DNA of 11,401 bases from CAXDRM01 sp963991775 (GTDB lineage: Bacteria; Pseudomonadota; Alphaproteobacteria; Rickettsiales; JABIRX01), in NCBI GenBank assembly GCA_963991775.1, contig CAXDRM010000040.1:1-11401 (forward strand), in the 5' to 3' direction. The first letter of the stretch is position 1; each line of letters starts with the position of its first letter. Positions 1 through 6,068 of this stretch are shown here, one piece after another. Made by a program: the position numbers and the translations under genes. The notes under the pieces are model-generated. The model was not told where the DNA came from, did no database searches, and was given only the letters and a program-made list of their open reading frames with translations.

Positions 1-773
1 GTAGCGCGTAACTGACGTAATTTCTCATTATAAACGCAAATAGTATCTACCCCGTGACGCAAGGTGAATAATTCTGAGATACGTTCTACAACAATATAAT
101 TACCTTCGGCACGGTAATTAACTAAACCTTCATAACCATCGCTATCTACATAGAAAATTGCTGGTACTTCGGCATTTTTTTCTGGAAATTCGAAATAAGT
201 AAATTCGCCATCATCAAAAATTTTCAGTGGTGAAATAACATCAGGTCCAGAAAAGCTATAATTAAAATTGTAACGGCTTGGATCTGAAAAATCTAAATCA
301 TCGCTTTTAGTATCACTACTTATGATGCGTAAATTCTCAGCCAAATCATCTTCATAAACAAAATGATATTCAAAAGTTAGAGCTGGATCGTAAAAAGAAT
401 CATATTCTTTAGAGACTAAATGAATTTGATAAACACGACGATTGGTTAGCAAAGTCATATTAGTTTCAAGATTATTTGCGCGAGGTTTGATAAATAAGCG
501 GTTTGCTGCTTCGGTTATTTCCCAACCAAGAGAATTTCCCATAGAAATCGTTTGGATTGTTTCACCAGGTTGTAATCTTAAATGTGATTGATACTTAACA
601 CTCGCATCATATCTATAAATATAATTAGGTCTGTAAAGAAAGCGTTTGATCTTACTATTTTGCGCTAAAGCTTGAGCGGTAATGATACCAAAGCCCATCT
701 GTTTTTGCTGCGCAACAGCAATTTGCGTAGAAAGCGGAACAACCAGAATAATCAGAAGTAGGATGAGCCTCAT
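1..773 (-). CDS. virB9: VirB9-family outer-membrane-complex protein of the type IV secretion system (3' end outside window)
   Basis: Core component of the VirB7/VirB9/VirB10 channel in the periplasm and outer membrane. The frame starts at the ATG on the minus strand at 773 and stays open for 257 codons to the window edge, so only a short C-terminal piece is likely missing given the usual family size of about 250-270 residues. Residues 1-21 form a signal peptide with a hydrophobic core (LILLLIILVV) and an AVA/QQ cleavage site. The second half has the usual VirB9/CagX pattern: FEYHFVYED at 134-142, YNFNYSFSG at 168-176, ISPLKIFDDGEFTYFEF at 180-196, PAIFYVDSDG at 204-213, and a closing Y-x-V...LR-x-G block around 226-241. 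The start codon overlaps the virB8 stop (TAATG), and there is no good Shine-Dalgarno sequence, so translation is probably coupled to virB8. Family assignment is firm; which paralogue it is (Rickettsiales often carry two VirB9 copies) cannot be told. Confidence 0.93.
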   Translation of the reverse strand, partial: MRLILLLIILVVPLSTQIAVAQQKQMGFGIITAQALAQNSKIKRFLYRPNYIYRYDASVKYQSHLRLQPGETIQTISMGNSLGWEITEAANRLFIKPRANNLETNMTLLTNRRVYQIHLVSKEYDSFYDPALTFEYHFVYEDDLAENLRIISSDTKSDDLDFSDPSRYNFNYSFSGPDVISPLKIFDDGEFTYFEFPEKNAEVPAIFYVDSDGYEGLVNYRAEGNYIVVERISELFTLRHGVDTICVYNEKLRQLRA

Positions 774-1582
774 TATCTTAACTTAGAATTTTCGTAATCT
801 ATAACAGTAAATTCTGTTAATGTTAAGTTGTTATTTTCTTTGTCAATAATCACGCCAGAATAGTTAAATTTAATAAATGCGCGCCATCTTTCTGTAGATT
901 TCTTTTTTGCAGTTGATTCATGTGCCTCATAAATAATTTCTGCATTACGCGGCATTTCGATTAAGCTATTAAAGCGACTAGCTTGAGTAAAAAAGCTTTC
1001 TTGTTTGATATCCAAATTTACCTGTTGGATAGTTACTCTTCTACTACCTAAACCACCAAGTCTTTTAATAGGGTTGCGTAGGTCGTTATAGTCAAATATC
1101 TCTTGATATTCTTTAGCTACTTCTCGAGTAGAGTTATTAGAGATTTTTTTAAGCCTCTGATCGATTTTTAATAAATCAATACTACCTTGAAAAAATTGTT
1201 CACGCATTTCTACATAATTAACCAATAAATTACGTAAAATTGCATAGTCAGGATTACGATAAGGATTAGGCATTTTTTTAACTACCTGCTTAAATTGTGT
1301 ATCCTTATTAACTAAAACAATAGGTCGGTTAACTTTTAGTGGAAACCAGGCTCTGATTTGCAAATATAAATTAAAAGAGGCAAAGAAAATAACCAAGCCT
1401 ACTACTAAAATAAAAACTCTATCCGAAGTAGGTTTAAGAAATTTTAGATAGAACCAATTTTGTGCATCATCAAAATATACACCATCATCTATCTGTGCTG
1501 CAATTTTGTGATAATGCTCTTTTTGTTCTTCTGTAAGATCGTCTTTTAAAACCCATTTATGTGCAGTAGAGTCTTTGCTCAT
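773..1582 (-). CDS. virB8: VirB8-family inner-membrane protein of the type IV secretion system
   Basis: VirB8 is a bitopic inner-membrane assembly factor of the secretion channel with a periplasmic NTF2-like domain. The 269-residue protein has a cytoplasmic N-terminus of about 54 residues, one membrane helix at about 55-76 (RVFILVVGLVIFFASF), and a periplasmic domain to the end. Near the C-terminus it carries the family's ERWRAFIKFNYSG strand at 231-243 and the TEFTVIDYE strand at 256-264. Length and topology are slightly long for the family (usually about 220-240) because of the longer N-terminal tail. The ATG overlaps the icd stop by one base, and AGGGTG lies 4 bases upstream inside the icd 3' end, so it has its own ribosome binding site as well as coupling. 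It lies between icd and virB9 in one apparent transcription unit, which suggests expression together with TCA-cycle metabolism. Confidence 0.93.
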   Translation of the reverse strand: MSKDSTAHKWVLKDDLTEEQKEHYHKIAAQIDDGVYFDDAQNWFYLKFLKPTSDRVFILVVGLVIFFASFNLYLQIRAWFPLKVNRPIVLVNKDTQFKQVVKKMPNPYRNPDYAILRNLLVNYVEMREQFFQGSIDLLKIDQRLKKISNNSTREVAKEYQEIFDYNDLRNPIKRLGGLGSRRVTIQQVNLDIKQESFFTQASRFNSLIEMPRNAEIIYEAHESTAKKKSTERWRAFIKFNYSGVIIDKENNNLTLTEFTVIDYENSKLR

Positions 1583-3045
1583 TATTCACCCTGTATCTGG
1601 CTAAAACCTAATTCACCATCATAAAGATAGAGATTTTCGCTTTTAATAAAATTAATATTCTGTGTAGCACAAATATTTAATAATGCAGCAATATCTCGGT
1701 GCGTTGCAGTTTTTTCTGTATTTTTTGCGATAAAACGACAACGAATATAATCACCAATATCACCAGTGAAATCTTGATTTGGCCAAATTTTTAAACCTTT
1801 ATAGCTAGCAATTTGTAAATTTAAATTTAACTCAGCAGTAAGCTCAGCTAATTCTTCAGCTTGTTGCAGTGCAGTTTTATCTGACGCATCAATAAATAAA
1901 TCACAACCTACTAAAGTTCTTTTAACATTATTTGCTAAGCTGCCGCTCAGAGTTATTTCTCTTACTGCTAAATTTTGTGGTGCAGGTGCTTTGGTAATAT
2001 TGAGTTTTTCTGGCCTGTTACCTAAATTAGCAATTACTGCATCTGCAAATTCTTTAGTGCCAACTTTTTTACTGCTGAGTGCCTCATCATAAAGATCAGC
2101 AGTATGAATGCCTTGTTCAATAGTATAATTTAAAGCATTTTGAATAAGGGCAGCTTTCTCAAATTCTTCTAGGTGGTTAAGCATCATTAAAGCGCCATTT
2201 AACAAGCCAGTTGGGTTGGCAATATTTTTTCCGGCAATATCTGGAGCAGAACCATGAATTGCTTCAAACATTGCATATTCATCACCAATATTGGCAGAAC
2301 CACATAAGCCTACAGATCCTGAAACTTCTGCTGCAATATCAGAAATAATATCGCCATAAAGATTTTGTGTAACAATTACATCAAACTGCTCTGGATTAGC
2401 TGCAACTTTAGCAGCTGCAATATCAATGATCATTTGTTCATTGGTAATTTCGGGATAGGCTTTAGCCACATCTTTAAAAACATTATGGAAAGCTCCATCA
2501 GCAATTTTCATAATATTATCTTTGATAAAACATGAGACTTTTTTGCGACCATTTTTTAAAGCATAGTCAAAGGCAAATTTATTGATTTTAGCGCTTCCAG
2601 ATTTGGTGATTAATTTTAAAGATTCATGTAATTCATTAGTAAGACGATATTCAATGCCTGCATAGAGATCTTCTTCATTCTCGCGAATAATTACCAAATT
2701 TAAATCATTAAAATTACATTTTACAAAAGGACAATATGAAATCACTGGACGCACATTAGCATATAAACCCAAAGTTTTGCGCAAAGTAACATTTAAGCTT
2801 TTATAGCCTTTACCTTGTGGAGTAGTAATTGGTGCTTTGAGAATAATACGTGTGTTTTTTATAGTGTCCCAGGCGCTATCCGGAATACCTGCTGCAAAGT
2901 TGCGGCGATATTGTTCTGCACCGATAGAAATTACATCAATAGTAAGATTAACTTCGGCTGCTTGCATAACACGCAGCACTGCTTCCATGATTTCTGGTCC
3001 AATACCATCACCATATGCTACCGCTATGTGATTGGTTTTTGTCAT
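1582..3045 (-). CDS. icd: Isocitrate dehydrogenase, long form with C-terminal extension
   Basis: Oxidises isocitrate to 2-oxoglutarate and CO2 in the TCA cycle; cytoplasmic. The 487 residues match the long isocitrate/isopropylmalate dehydrogenase type found in Rickettsia and Thermus rather than the ~415-residue E. coli form. Visible motifs: GDGIGPEI at 12-19, the substrate loop SLNVTLRK at 83-90, VRP at 98-100, RENEEDLYAGIEY at 121-133, the catalytic Lys in KDN at 175-177, the metal-site segment NLYGDIISD at 228-236, and the cofactor loop HGSAPDIAGKNIANPTG at 264-280. Residues about 345-487 are the extra C-terminal domain. In the cofactor loop the pair after SAP is Asp269-Ile270, the arrangement typical of NAD-dependent enzymes, where NADP enzymes usually have Lys-Tyr. 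The ATG at 3045 has no recognisable Shine-Dalgarno sequence before it (TTGAAAAATT). It is the first gene of the icd-virB8-virB9 unit. Function is near certain; cofactor preference is inferred. Confidence 0.96.
   Translation of the reverse strand: MTKTNHIAVAYGDGIGPEIMEAVLRVMQAAEVNLTIDVISIGAEQYRRNFAAGIPDSAWDTIKNTRIILKAPITTPQGKGYKSLNVTLRKTLGLYANVRPVISYCPFVKCNFNDLNLVIIRENEEDLYAGIEYRLTNELHESLKLITKSGSAKINKFAFDYALKNGRKKVSCFIKDNIMKIADGAFHNVFKDVAKAYPEITNEQMIIDIAAAKVAANPEQFDVIVTQNLYGDIISDIAAEVSGSVGLCGSANIGDEYAMFEAIHGSAPDIAGKNIANPTGLLNGALMMLNHLEEFEKAALIQNALNYTIEQGIHTADLYDEALSSKKVGTKEFADAVIANLGNRPEKLNITKAPAPQNLAVREITLSGSLANNVKRTLVGCDLFIDASDKTALQQAEELAELTAELNLNLQIASYKGLKIWPNQDFTGDIGDYIRCRFIAKNTEKTATHRDIAALLNICATQNINFIKSENLYLYDGELGFSQIQGE
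1587..1592 (-). promoter_or_regulatory. Ribosome binding site of virB8 inside the icd 3' end
   Basis: On the minus strand AGGGTG stands four bases before the virB8 ATG, within the last codons of icd. It supports 1582 as the virB8 start and means virB8 need not depend only on ribosomes finishing icd. Confidence 0.6.
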
Positions 3046-3185
3046 AATTTTTCAAAAACGTTTTTTAAAGGGTAAATAATCAGCTAAAAATGCTAGACAT
3101 TTAATTTACTATAAGAAAAATTAGTTTAAAAAAAAGTAAATATTTTTACTATTTTTTTACAAAATAACCCCAAAAAGGAGAATTC
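3046..3185. promoter_or_regulatory. Divergent control region between icd and psd
   Basis: This 140-base spacer separates genes read in opposite directions, so promoters for both should lie here. It is very AT-rich. A -10-like TATAAG (3110-3115) faces psd and TATAGT (3108-3113, minus strand) faces icd, but neither has a convincing -35 box at 16-18 bases, so exact promoters are not called. A perfect 6-bp inverted repeat with a 4-base loop, AGTAAA-TATT-TTTACT, sits at 3135-3150 and is followed by A and seven T. It could be a protein-binding site or a weak attenuator in the psd leader; its all-AT stem makes a strong terminator unlikely. Confidence 0.4.
3175..3180 (+). promoter_or_regulatory. Strong ribosome binding site of psd
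   Basis: AAGGAG lies five bases before the ATG at 3186. It is the best Shine-Dalgarno match in the window and fixes the psd start. Confidence 0.85.
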
Positions 3186-3986
3186 ATGATTAGCAAAAAA
3201 CACATTCCAGCTATTAATAAAGAAGGCTATAGTTTTATCATAATTGGTATAGTTGCAGTTTTTTTACTAGTTAATATCTTTCCAGCAATTGCTTGGTTCG
3301 CTAGTTTAATAACTATATTTATTATTTGTTTTTTTAGAGATCCAGAGCGTTCAGTACCGCATCAAGCAGGTTTAATAGTTAGTCCGGCAGATGGTTTAGT
3401 AAGTAAAATTGAAGATGCTTATGCACCAGAGGAACTAGGATTACCAAAAAAGCTTTATAAAAGAGTTAGCATCTTTTTAAGTGTATTTAACGTGCATGTT
3501 AATCGTGTACCGGTTGCTGGTAAAATTACAGCTTTACATTATCGTGCTGGTAAATTTTTAAATGCTAGTCTTGATAAAGCAAGTGTTGATAATGAAAGAC
3601 AAAGCTGTGTGGTGCAAACTAAATCTGGTGAGAAAATTATCTTCGTACAAATTGCGGGTTTAATTGCAAAAAGAATTATTTGTGATTTAGAAGAAGGTCA
3701 AGAAGTTGCAACCGGAGAACGTTTCGGTATCATTCGTTTTGGTTCAAGAGTTGATTTATATTTACCTCAACAAACTAAAATAGAAGTTAGAGAAGGGCAA
3801 ACCATGCTTGGTGGTGAAACTGTTATTGCTGCTTTAAGTCAAGCGACTAAAGCACCAGCTAAGCTTGCTAAGACTCAAGCTAAAACTGTAAAAGTAAAAG
3901 CTAAAGTTAACACACCAAAAGCTAAGCCAAAAAAATCTATTAACAAAGCAAAAGCAACTCCCAAAAAAGGTAATAAAAAATCATGA
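3186..3986 (+). CDS. psd: Phosphatidylserine decarboxylase proenzyme with lysine-rich tail
   Basis: Converts phosphatidylserine to phosphatidylethanolamine at the inner membrane; a pyruvoyl enzyme made by self-cleavage. The protein has two hydrophobic segments at about 16-32 and 34-50, FFRDPERSVP at 49-58, SPADG at 66-70, SIFLSVFNVHVNRVPVAG at 95-112 and RFGSRVDLYLP at 184-194. Self-cleavage is expected between Gly186 and Ser187, leaving Ser187 as the pyruvoyl residue of the small subunit. This is the short Rickettsia-type enzyme, usually about 230 residues. Here 266 residues are present: the last 50 contain 17 lysines and no acidic residue, in irregular AK/PKK units, which is not part of the normal family. 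The stop overlaps the pssA start (ATGA), so the tail codons also carry the pssA translation start region. Enzyme assignment is firm; the role of the tail is unknown. Confidence 0.95.
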   Translation: MISKKHIPAINKEGYSFIIIGIVAVFLLVNIFPAIAWFASLITIFIICFFRDPERSVPHQAGLIVSPADGLVSKIEDAYAPEELGLPKKLYKRVSIFLSVFNVHVNRVPVAGKITALHYRAGKFLNASLDKASVDNERQSCVVQTKSGEKIIFVQIAGLIAKRIICDLEEGQEVATGERFGIIRFGSRVDLYLPQQTKIEVREGQTMLGGETVIAALSQATKAPAKLAKTQAKTVKVKAKVNTPKAKPKKSINKAKATPKKGNKKS

Positions 3987-4729
3987 AAGTAGGTAATAAC
4001 GAGTTCCCCTTAAATTTTCTTTTTCCTAATTTAGTTACCATTACCAGCCTGTGTTTTGGTATGTCTGCGATTAAATATGGTCTTGATCAAAGATGGGAAA
4101 TTTGTATCGGATTATTAGTTATTTCCGCTTTTTTAGATGGTATGGATGGTCGCTTAGCTCGTATGTTAAATGCTAGCTCAAAATTTGGCGCAGAGTTAGA
4201 TTCTTTAACTGACTTTATTAATTTTGGTGTTGCTCCTGCCTTAATATTATATTTTTGGGCTTTGGAATCTTTTCCGATTAAAGGTTTGGGTTGGGCCATT
4301 TCTTTAACTTATGCAATTTCGGTAGCATTTCGTTTGGCACGTTTTAATGCAATGCAGGGTGAGGAAAAAGAAGAGAGTTCTTTTTTTGAAGGTATTCCAG
4401 CGCCGTGCGGTGCCGGCTTAGCTGTGGTACCGGTAATGTTATCATTTGATTTAGATATTCATCTTTTTCAAAATAATCCAATTTATCTTTCAGGTTATTT
4501 ACTTGCGATTGCCTTTTTAATGACCAGTGAAATTCCTACACCTTCGATTAAGAATGTGCATATTAGAAGCAGTTTAGTATTCCCATTATTATTTTGTTCT
4601 ACAGTTTTTATTGCTTTGTTGATAATTAAGCCTTGGATCTTTTTACCAATCATAGGAGCTTTTTATATTTTGATTATTCCTGTGGCGATAATCAAATGTC
4701 AATTTTCTGGTAAGAGCAGCGCATCATGA
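3983..4729 (+). CDS. pssA: CDP-diacylglycerol-serine O-phosphatidyltransferase
   Basis: Makes phosphatidylserine from CDP-diacylglycerol and serine, the substrate of the decarboxylase encoded just before it. The 248-residue protein is a polytopic membrane protein of the CDP-alcohol phosphatidyltransferase family. The full family motif D-x2-D-G-x2-A-R-x8-G-x3-D-x3-D is present with Asp52, Asp55, Gly56, Ala59, Arg60, Gly69, Asp73 and Asp77; these Asp residues bind metal and the CDP group. Hydrophobic helices follow at about 80-95, 140-155, 168-180, 195-215 and 215-240. It belongs to the type II (Bacillus/alphaproteobacterial) PssA form, not the unrelated soluble E. coli enzyme. The ATG overlaps the psd stop by four bases and its own stop overlaps aroQ in the same way, so the three genes are almost certainly one operon. 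Confidence 0.95.
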   Translation: MKVGNNEFPLNFLFPNLVTITSLCFGMSAIKYGLDQRWEICIGLLVISAFLDGMDGRLARMLNASSKFGAELDSLTDFINFGVAPALILYFWALESFPIKGLGWAISLTYAISVAFRLARFNAMQGEEKEESSFFEGIPAPCGAGLAVVPVMLSFDLDIHLFQNNPIYLSGYLLAIAFLMTSEIPTPSIKNVHIRSSLVFPLLFCSTVFIALLIIKPWIFLPIIGAFYILIIPVAIIKCQFSGKSSAS

Positions 4730-5166
4730 AAAAGATTTTAGTAGTAAATGGGCCTAATTTAAATTTATTGGGGCGCAGAGAACCTGAAATTTATGGCAAA
4801 GATACTTTGGCCGAAATTAATGCCGAATTGCGTGAGCAGGCTGCTGCTCATAATATTGAGCTAGATTGTTTTCAAAGCAATTATGAAGGTAAGCTAGTTG
4901 ATATTTTGCAAGAAGCTTATCTTGAAAAAAAACATGCTGGTTTAATTATTAATGCTGCAGCATATACGCATACTTCCATTGCAATTTATGATATCTTAAA
5001 ATTATTTCAAATTCCGATTATGGAAGTTCATCTTTCTGATCCAGAAAAACGTGAAGATTTTCGCCATTTCTCTTACATTTCTTTAGTGGCAAAAAATATC
5101 TATAAAGGGCTGGGCAATCAAGGTTACTTTCTTGCTCTAGAAGAGCTGGTTAAGATAATTGAGTGA
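4726..5166 (+). CDS. aroQ: 3-dehydroquinate dehydratase, type II
   Basis: Dehydrates 3-dehydroquinate to 3-dehydroshikimate, the third shikimate pathway step; a cytoplasmic dodecamer in known members. At 146 residues it has the usual length. Motifs are complete: NGPNLNLLGRREPEIYG at 8-24 with the catalytic Arg18 and Tyr23, the FQSNYEG segment at 49-55, NAAAYTHTS at 76-84, and the EVHLSDP...REDFRHFS block at 100-116 with Glu100, His102 and Arg113. No residue needed for catalysis appears lost, so the enzyme should be active. It is translationally linked to pssA by ATGA and has only a weak ribosome binding site (GGTAAGAG). No other aromatic-pathway gene is in the window, and many Rickettsiales have a reduced or missing shikimate pathway, so its metabolic context is unclear. 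Confidence 0.95.
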   Translation: MKKILVVNGPNLNLLGRREPEIYGKDTLAEINAELREQAAAHNIELDCFQSNYEGKLVDILQEAYLEKKHAGLIINAAAYTHTSIAIYDILKLFQIPIMEVHLSDPEKREDFRHFSYISLVAKNIYKGLGNQGYFLALEELVKIIE

Positions 5167-5212
5167 TTAATTATTTTCTATTGTGATTTCTCTAGTATCT
5201 AGGTCCCTGTGG

Positions 5213-5254
5213 TTCGGCCCTTCGACAGGCTCAGGAGAACCAGGCTCACCAACC
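5213..5254 (+). repeat. Direct repeat copy 1 within the palindromic element
   Basis: Begins TTCGGCCCTTCGACAGGCTC and ends in CACCAACC. It aligns to the copy at 5308-5350 with a few substitutions and two one-base gaps, sharing TTCGGCCC, TTCGAC, GCTCAGG, GA-CCAGGCTCA and the closing ACC. Confidence 0.7.
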
Positions 5255-5307
5255 TGATAGCCGAATGGGCCGCTTTAGTCTAAATGATTTATAAAACATC
5301 CTTGGCC

Positions 5308-5350
5308 TTCGGCCCATTCGACGAGCTCAGGGGAGCCAGGCTCAGGCACC
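5308..5350 (+). repeat. Direct repeat copy 2 within the palindromic element
   Basis: Begins TTCGGCCCATTCGACGAGCT. It has the same orientation as the copy at 5213-5254, so the element contains both direct and inverted symmetry, as expected if one arm arose by copying and inversion or if two single units inserted side by side. Confidence 0.7.
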
Positions 5351-5372
5351 AGATGAGGCGCGAACCACGTAA

Positions 5373-5405
5373 CTAAACACAGTTAAAATTAAAAAAACTG
5401 TTTAG
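5373..5405. terminator. Possible hairpin at the end of the convergent spacer
   Basis: CTAAACACAGT at 5373-5383 and ACTGTTTAG at 5397-5405 can pair with a two-base bulge around an A-rich loop. On the minus strand this lies just after the stop of the 139-residue gene. The stem is short and no T-run follows it on either strand, so the terminator call is weak. Confidence 0.25.
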
Positions 5406-5436
5406 AAAAGGCTGCTCAATATGTTTGTTAGACATC

Positions 5437-5856
5437 TTATAAATTATGGGTATGTAATACTTGAGAAGTAGTCCGCTTAACCGTTTGTAAAACATAAGTA
5501 TAGATTTGGTGACGGAAATCTGCATTTTGAATTACCCGAAAAGCAGTAACTACATTAAGTCTTTTTTTCAGTAAATGTATGCCAATATTATAGCAAATTT
5601 GTAGTAGTTTTTTGCCTTTTATGGTCAGCTCTTCACCCTGTACAAATGCTCCAGGATTGAAGTCAGGAATTTCGAGTAATTTTTCTAAAATATCATTTCT
5701 GAACATTTCTCTAACTTGTGACACCAATTGCGGGTTAGATCTTTTGAACATGTTATAGAAAAGGCGGAATGGCGAGTATTTAATTGAGCGAGCTAGATAA
5801 TTATCTATGCCAGCCTCAAAGGCTTTAACGATTTCTTGTGGTATGTCACGTTGCAT
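5437..5856 (-). CDS. Small basic protein of unknown function
   Basis: I do not recognise this 139-residue protein. It has no signal peptide and no membrane segment. It is basic, with 20 Lys/Arg against 12 Asp/Glu by count, and looks mostly helical, with helices likely at about 5-25, 42-62, 80-99 and 103-130 and a short turn at PDFNPG (64-69). Cysteine occurs only once (Cys88) and no metal-binding or catalytic pattern is visible. The ATG at 5856 is preceded directly by AAGGA, which is closer than usual for a ribosome binding site, but an in-frame stop two codons upstream excludes a longer form. It stands alone: the plus-strand operon ends against it on one side and sucA diverges on the other. 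The base composition is like that of its neighbours. Size and charge would fit a nucleic-acid-binding or small regulatory protein, but this is only a possibility. Confidence 0.7.
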   Translation of the reverse strand: MQRDIPQEIVKAFEAGIDNYLARSIKYSPFRLFYNMFKRSNPQLVSQVREMFRNDILEKLLEIPDFNPGAFVQGEELTIKGKKLLQICYNIGIHLLKKRLNVVTAFRVIQNADFRHQIYTYVLQTVKRTTSQVLHTHNL

Positions 5857-6068
5857 TCCTTAACAATTAATTAGTTATATTTAATTGAATGTTTAACATT
5901 ATTTTATAGAGGTGCAATCACTTTTTTATCCTGAAAAAACTCTCTTTTTAAAACCGTAAAATTAAGCCTCAAAAATCATAAAGATAGGCCGTATAAGTGT
6001 CATTATAAAAAACTAGAAAATAGTAGTAATTATGCTATTTTACTTGTCCAACTTTTGAAAATTATATT
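5857..6068. promoter_or_regulatory. Divergent leader region upstream of sucA and of the 139-residue gene
   Basis: A 212-base AT-rich spacer that should contain both promoters. A perfect 7-bp inverted repeat, AAAATAG at 6017-6023 and CTATTTT at 6035-6041 with an 11-base loop, lies 28 bases before the sucA ATG, a position suitable for an operator or leader hairpin. No -35/-10 pair stands out for sucA, and no Shine-Dalgarno sequence precedes its ATG (TTTTGAAAATTATATT). For the minus-strand gene TTGCAC (rc of 5914-5919 area) resembles a -35 box but lacks a clear -10 partner. Confidence 0.35.

Larger units (their letters stand above)
5209..5368. repeat. GC-rich imperfect palindromic element (REP/MITE-like)
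   Basis: The ends are an exact 8-bp inverted repeat, GTGGTTCG at 5209-5216 and CGAACCAC at 5361-5368. A second exact 11-bp inverted pair lies inside: CGAATGGGCCG at 5262-5272 and CGGCCCATTCG at 5310-5320. The two arms (5209-5272 and 5310-5368) align with each other over their length with gaps, around a loop at about 5273-5309 that is AT-rich. The arms are roughly 60% G+C by count, against about one third in the neighbouring genes. No target-site duplication and no transposase are seen, so it is non-autonomous or a REP-type element. It lies between convergent genes, where transcripts reading through from either side would form a long hairpin. The core motif CCTTCGACAGGCTCAGG resembles an intergenic repeat seen in many unrelated bacteria; that comparison is from memory. 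Confidence 0.75.

Noticed and set aside
2815..3075. Open frames on the plus strand opposite the icd 5' region
   Set aside because: They lie wholly antisense to well-conserved icd codons, have Cys/Ile-rich compositions unlike real proteins and lack ribosome binding sites.
3135..3160. Rho-independent terminator before psd
   Set aside because: A hairpin with a T-run is present, but the 6-bp stem is nearly all A-T and the site is in a divergent promoter region with nothing to terminate; kept only as part of the control region.
5192..5202. CTAG-TAT-CTAG palindrome after aroQ
   Set aside because: Only four base pairs; too short to support a terminator or binding site.
5213..5350. CRISPR-like repeat pair
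   Set aside because: Only two diverged copies, unequal in detail, with inverted symmetry and no cas gene; a palindromic element explains them better.
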